Shown here: piece after piece, positions 63,790-64,000 of the stretch
How the letters are laid out: the number at the start of each line of letters is the position of its first letter
How positions within the stretch are numbered: position 1 is the stretch's first letter
Made by a program: the position numbers and the translations under genes
The notes under the pieces: model-generated
What the model was told of the DNA's origin: nothing
The model's database searches: none
Seen by the model: the letters and a program-made list of their open reading frames with translations, nothing else
NCBI GenBank assembly: GCA_011634665.1
Contig: WAEK01000006.1
Span: forward strand, 453,001-517,000
Reading direction: 5' to 3'
Length of the DNA: 64,000 nt
Origin: Mortierella sp. BCC40632
Taxonomy: Eukaryota; Mortierellomycota; Mortierellomycetes; Mortierellales; Mortierellaceae

Positions 63790-63999
63790 ATGCCCTCGCT
63801 TCGCACTGTTTCTCTATGCGTCGGCATGCTTTCTCGACCATGTACAGTAGTAGGACATGACAGGTACAGTGTCTTTCATGGAATTGATATCAATGACCCT
63901 CAGGCAAGAAAGCAGGCAGTAGAGGCGTTTGCTCGGGCACTGGTGTGGTGGTACGACTCTAGCAGGGCGAACGATCAAGGCCGATTCAAAGCCCATTAG
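63790..63999 (+). pseudogene. Possible continuation of the disrupted RuvC-like gene, or separate relic
   Basis: A 69-residue frame (SLRTVSLCVGMLSRP, GHDRYSVFHGIDIND, EAFARALVWWYDSS) with protein-like composition ends in TAG at the window edge. It lies downstream of the poly(T) insertion on the same strand as the RuvC-like gene and could be its last exon. No family recognised. Confidence 0.35.
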
Positions 64000-64000
64000 C

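Overview
The window is nuclear DNA from a filamentous fungus, most likely an early-diverging one. My best guess is Mortierellomycotina. The reasons are intron-rich genes with GT-AG introns, a sestrin, a sepiapterin reductase (the tetrahydrobiopterin pathway is known from Mortierella alpina), very large fungal membrane proteins, and many long homopolymers and microsatellites. The placement is inference from gene content. All gene models were spliced by hand; phase was checked exon by exon for the intact genes.

Layout. 1-1505 (+): 3' part of calmodulin. 3170-5695 (-): a Rab GTPase of the Rab5/22/31 type in six exons. 5696-12799: a 7.1 kb stretch with no convincing gene, full of CT, GA, CA and TTCG microsatellites, between the divergent Rab and sestrin genes. 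12800-16401 (+): an 899-residue sestrin-like protein. 17531-17970 and 22595-23025: two inverted copies of a dispersed repeat. 19580-22454 (+): a two-pass membrane protein gene with one in-frame TGA.

23026-32607 is a retroelement pile-up. It holds four nested or tandem 3' tails of a LINE with RNase H, a short poly(A)-tailed insert in an LTR fragment, a solo LTR of a second family, and a complete 5.87 kb Ty3/gypsy element. The pile ends 11 bp before an intron-containing tRNA-Tyr(GTA) gene. The three LTR units are each separated by the same 4 bp (CTTC), which suggests repeated position-specific integration upstream of the tRNA. Just beyond, at 32661-33392, is a 732 bp terminal-inverted-repeat element with an 11 bp target duplication, followed by a perfect 38 bp palindrome.

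34308-57327 is framed by two paralogous giant channel-like proteins in head-to-head orientation (34308-40645 on minus; 51116-57327 on plus). Each has a disordered N-terminus, a WD-like beta-propeller, an alpha-helical linker, a TRP-like ion-transport domain and a C-terminal coiled coil. Between them lie a broken F-box gene (43624-44803), gene-poor relic DNA, and sepiapterin reductase (49509-50748), which ends 367 bp before the second channel gene starts.

57800-58876 (-) is a Crypton-like C-terminal fragment. 59388-63147 (+) is a large protein gene disabled by a TAG codon and then cut by a poly(A)-tailed insertion. Its C-terminal part has a D-x-G motif in a context like the first RuvC motif of TnpB/Fanzor nucleases (tentative). 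The window ends at 63999 inside further relic coding sequence.
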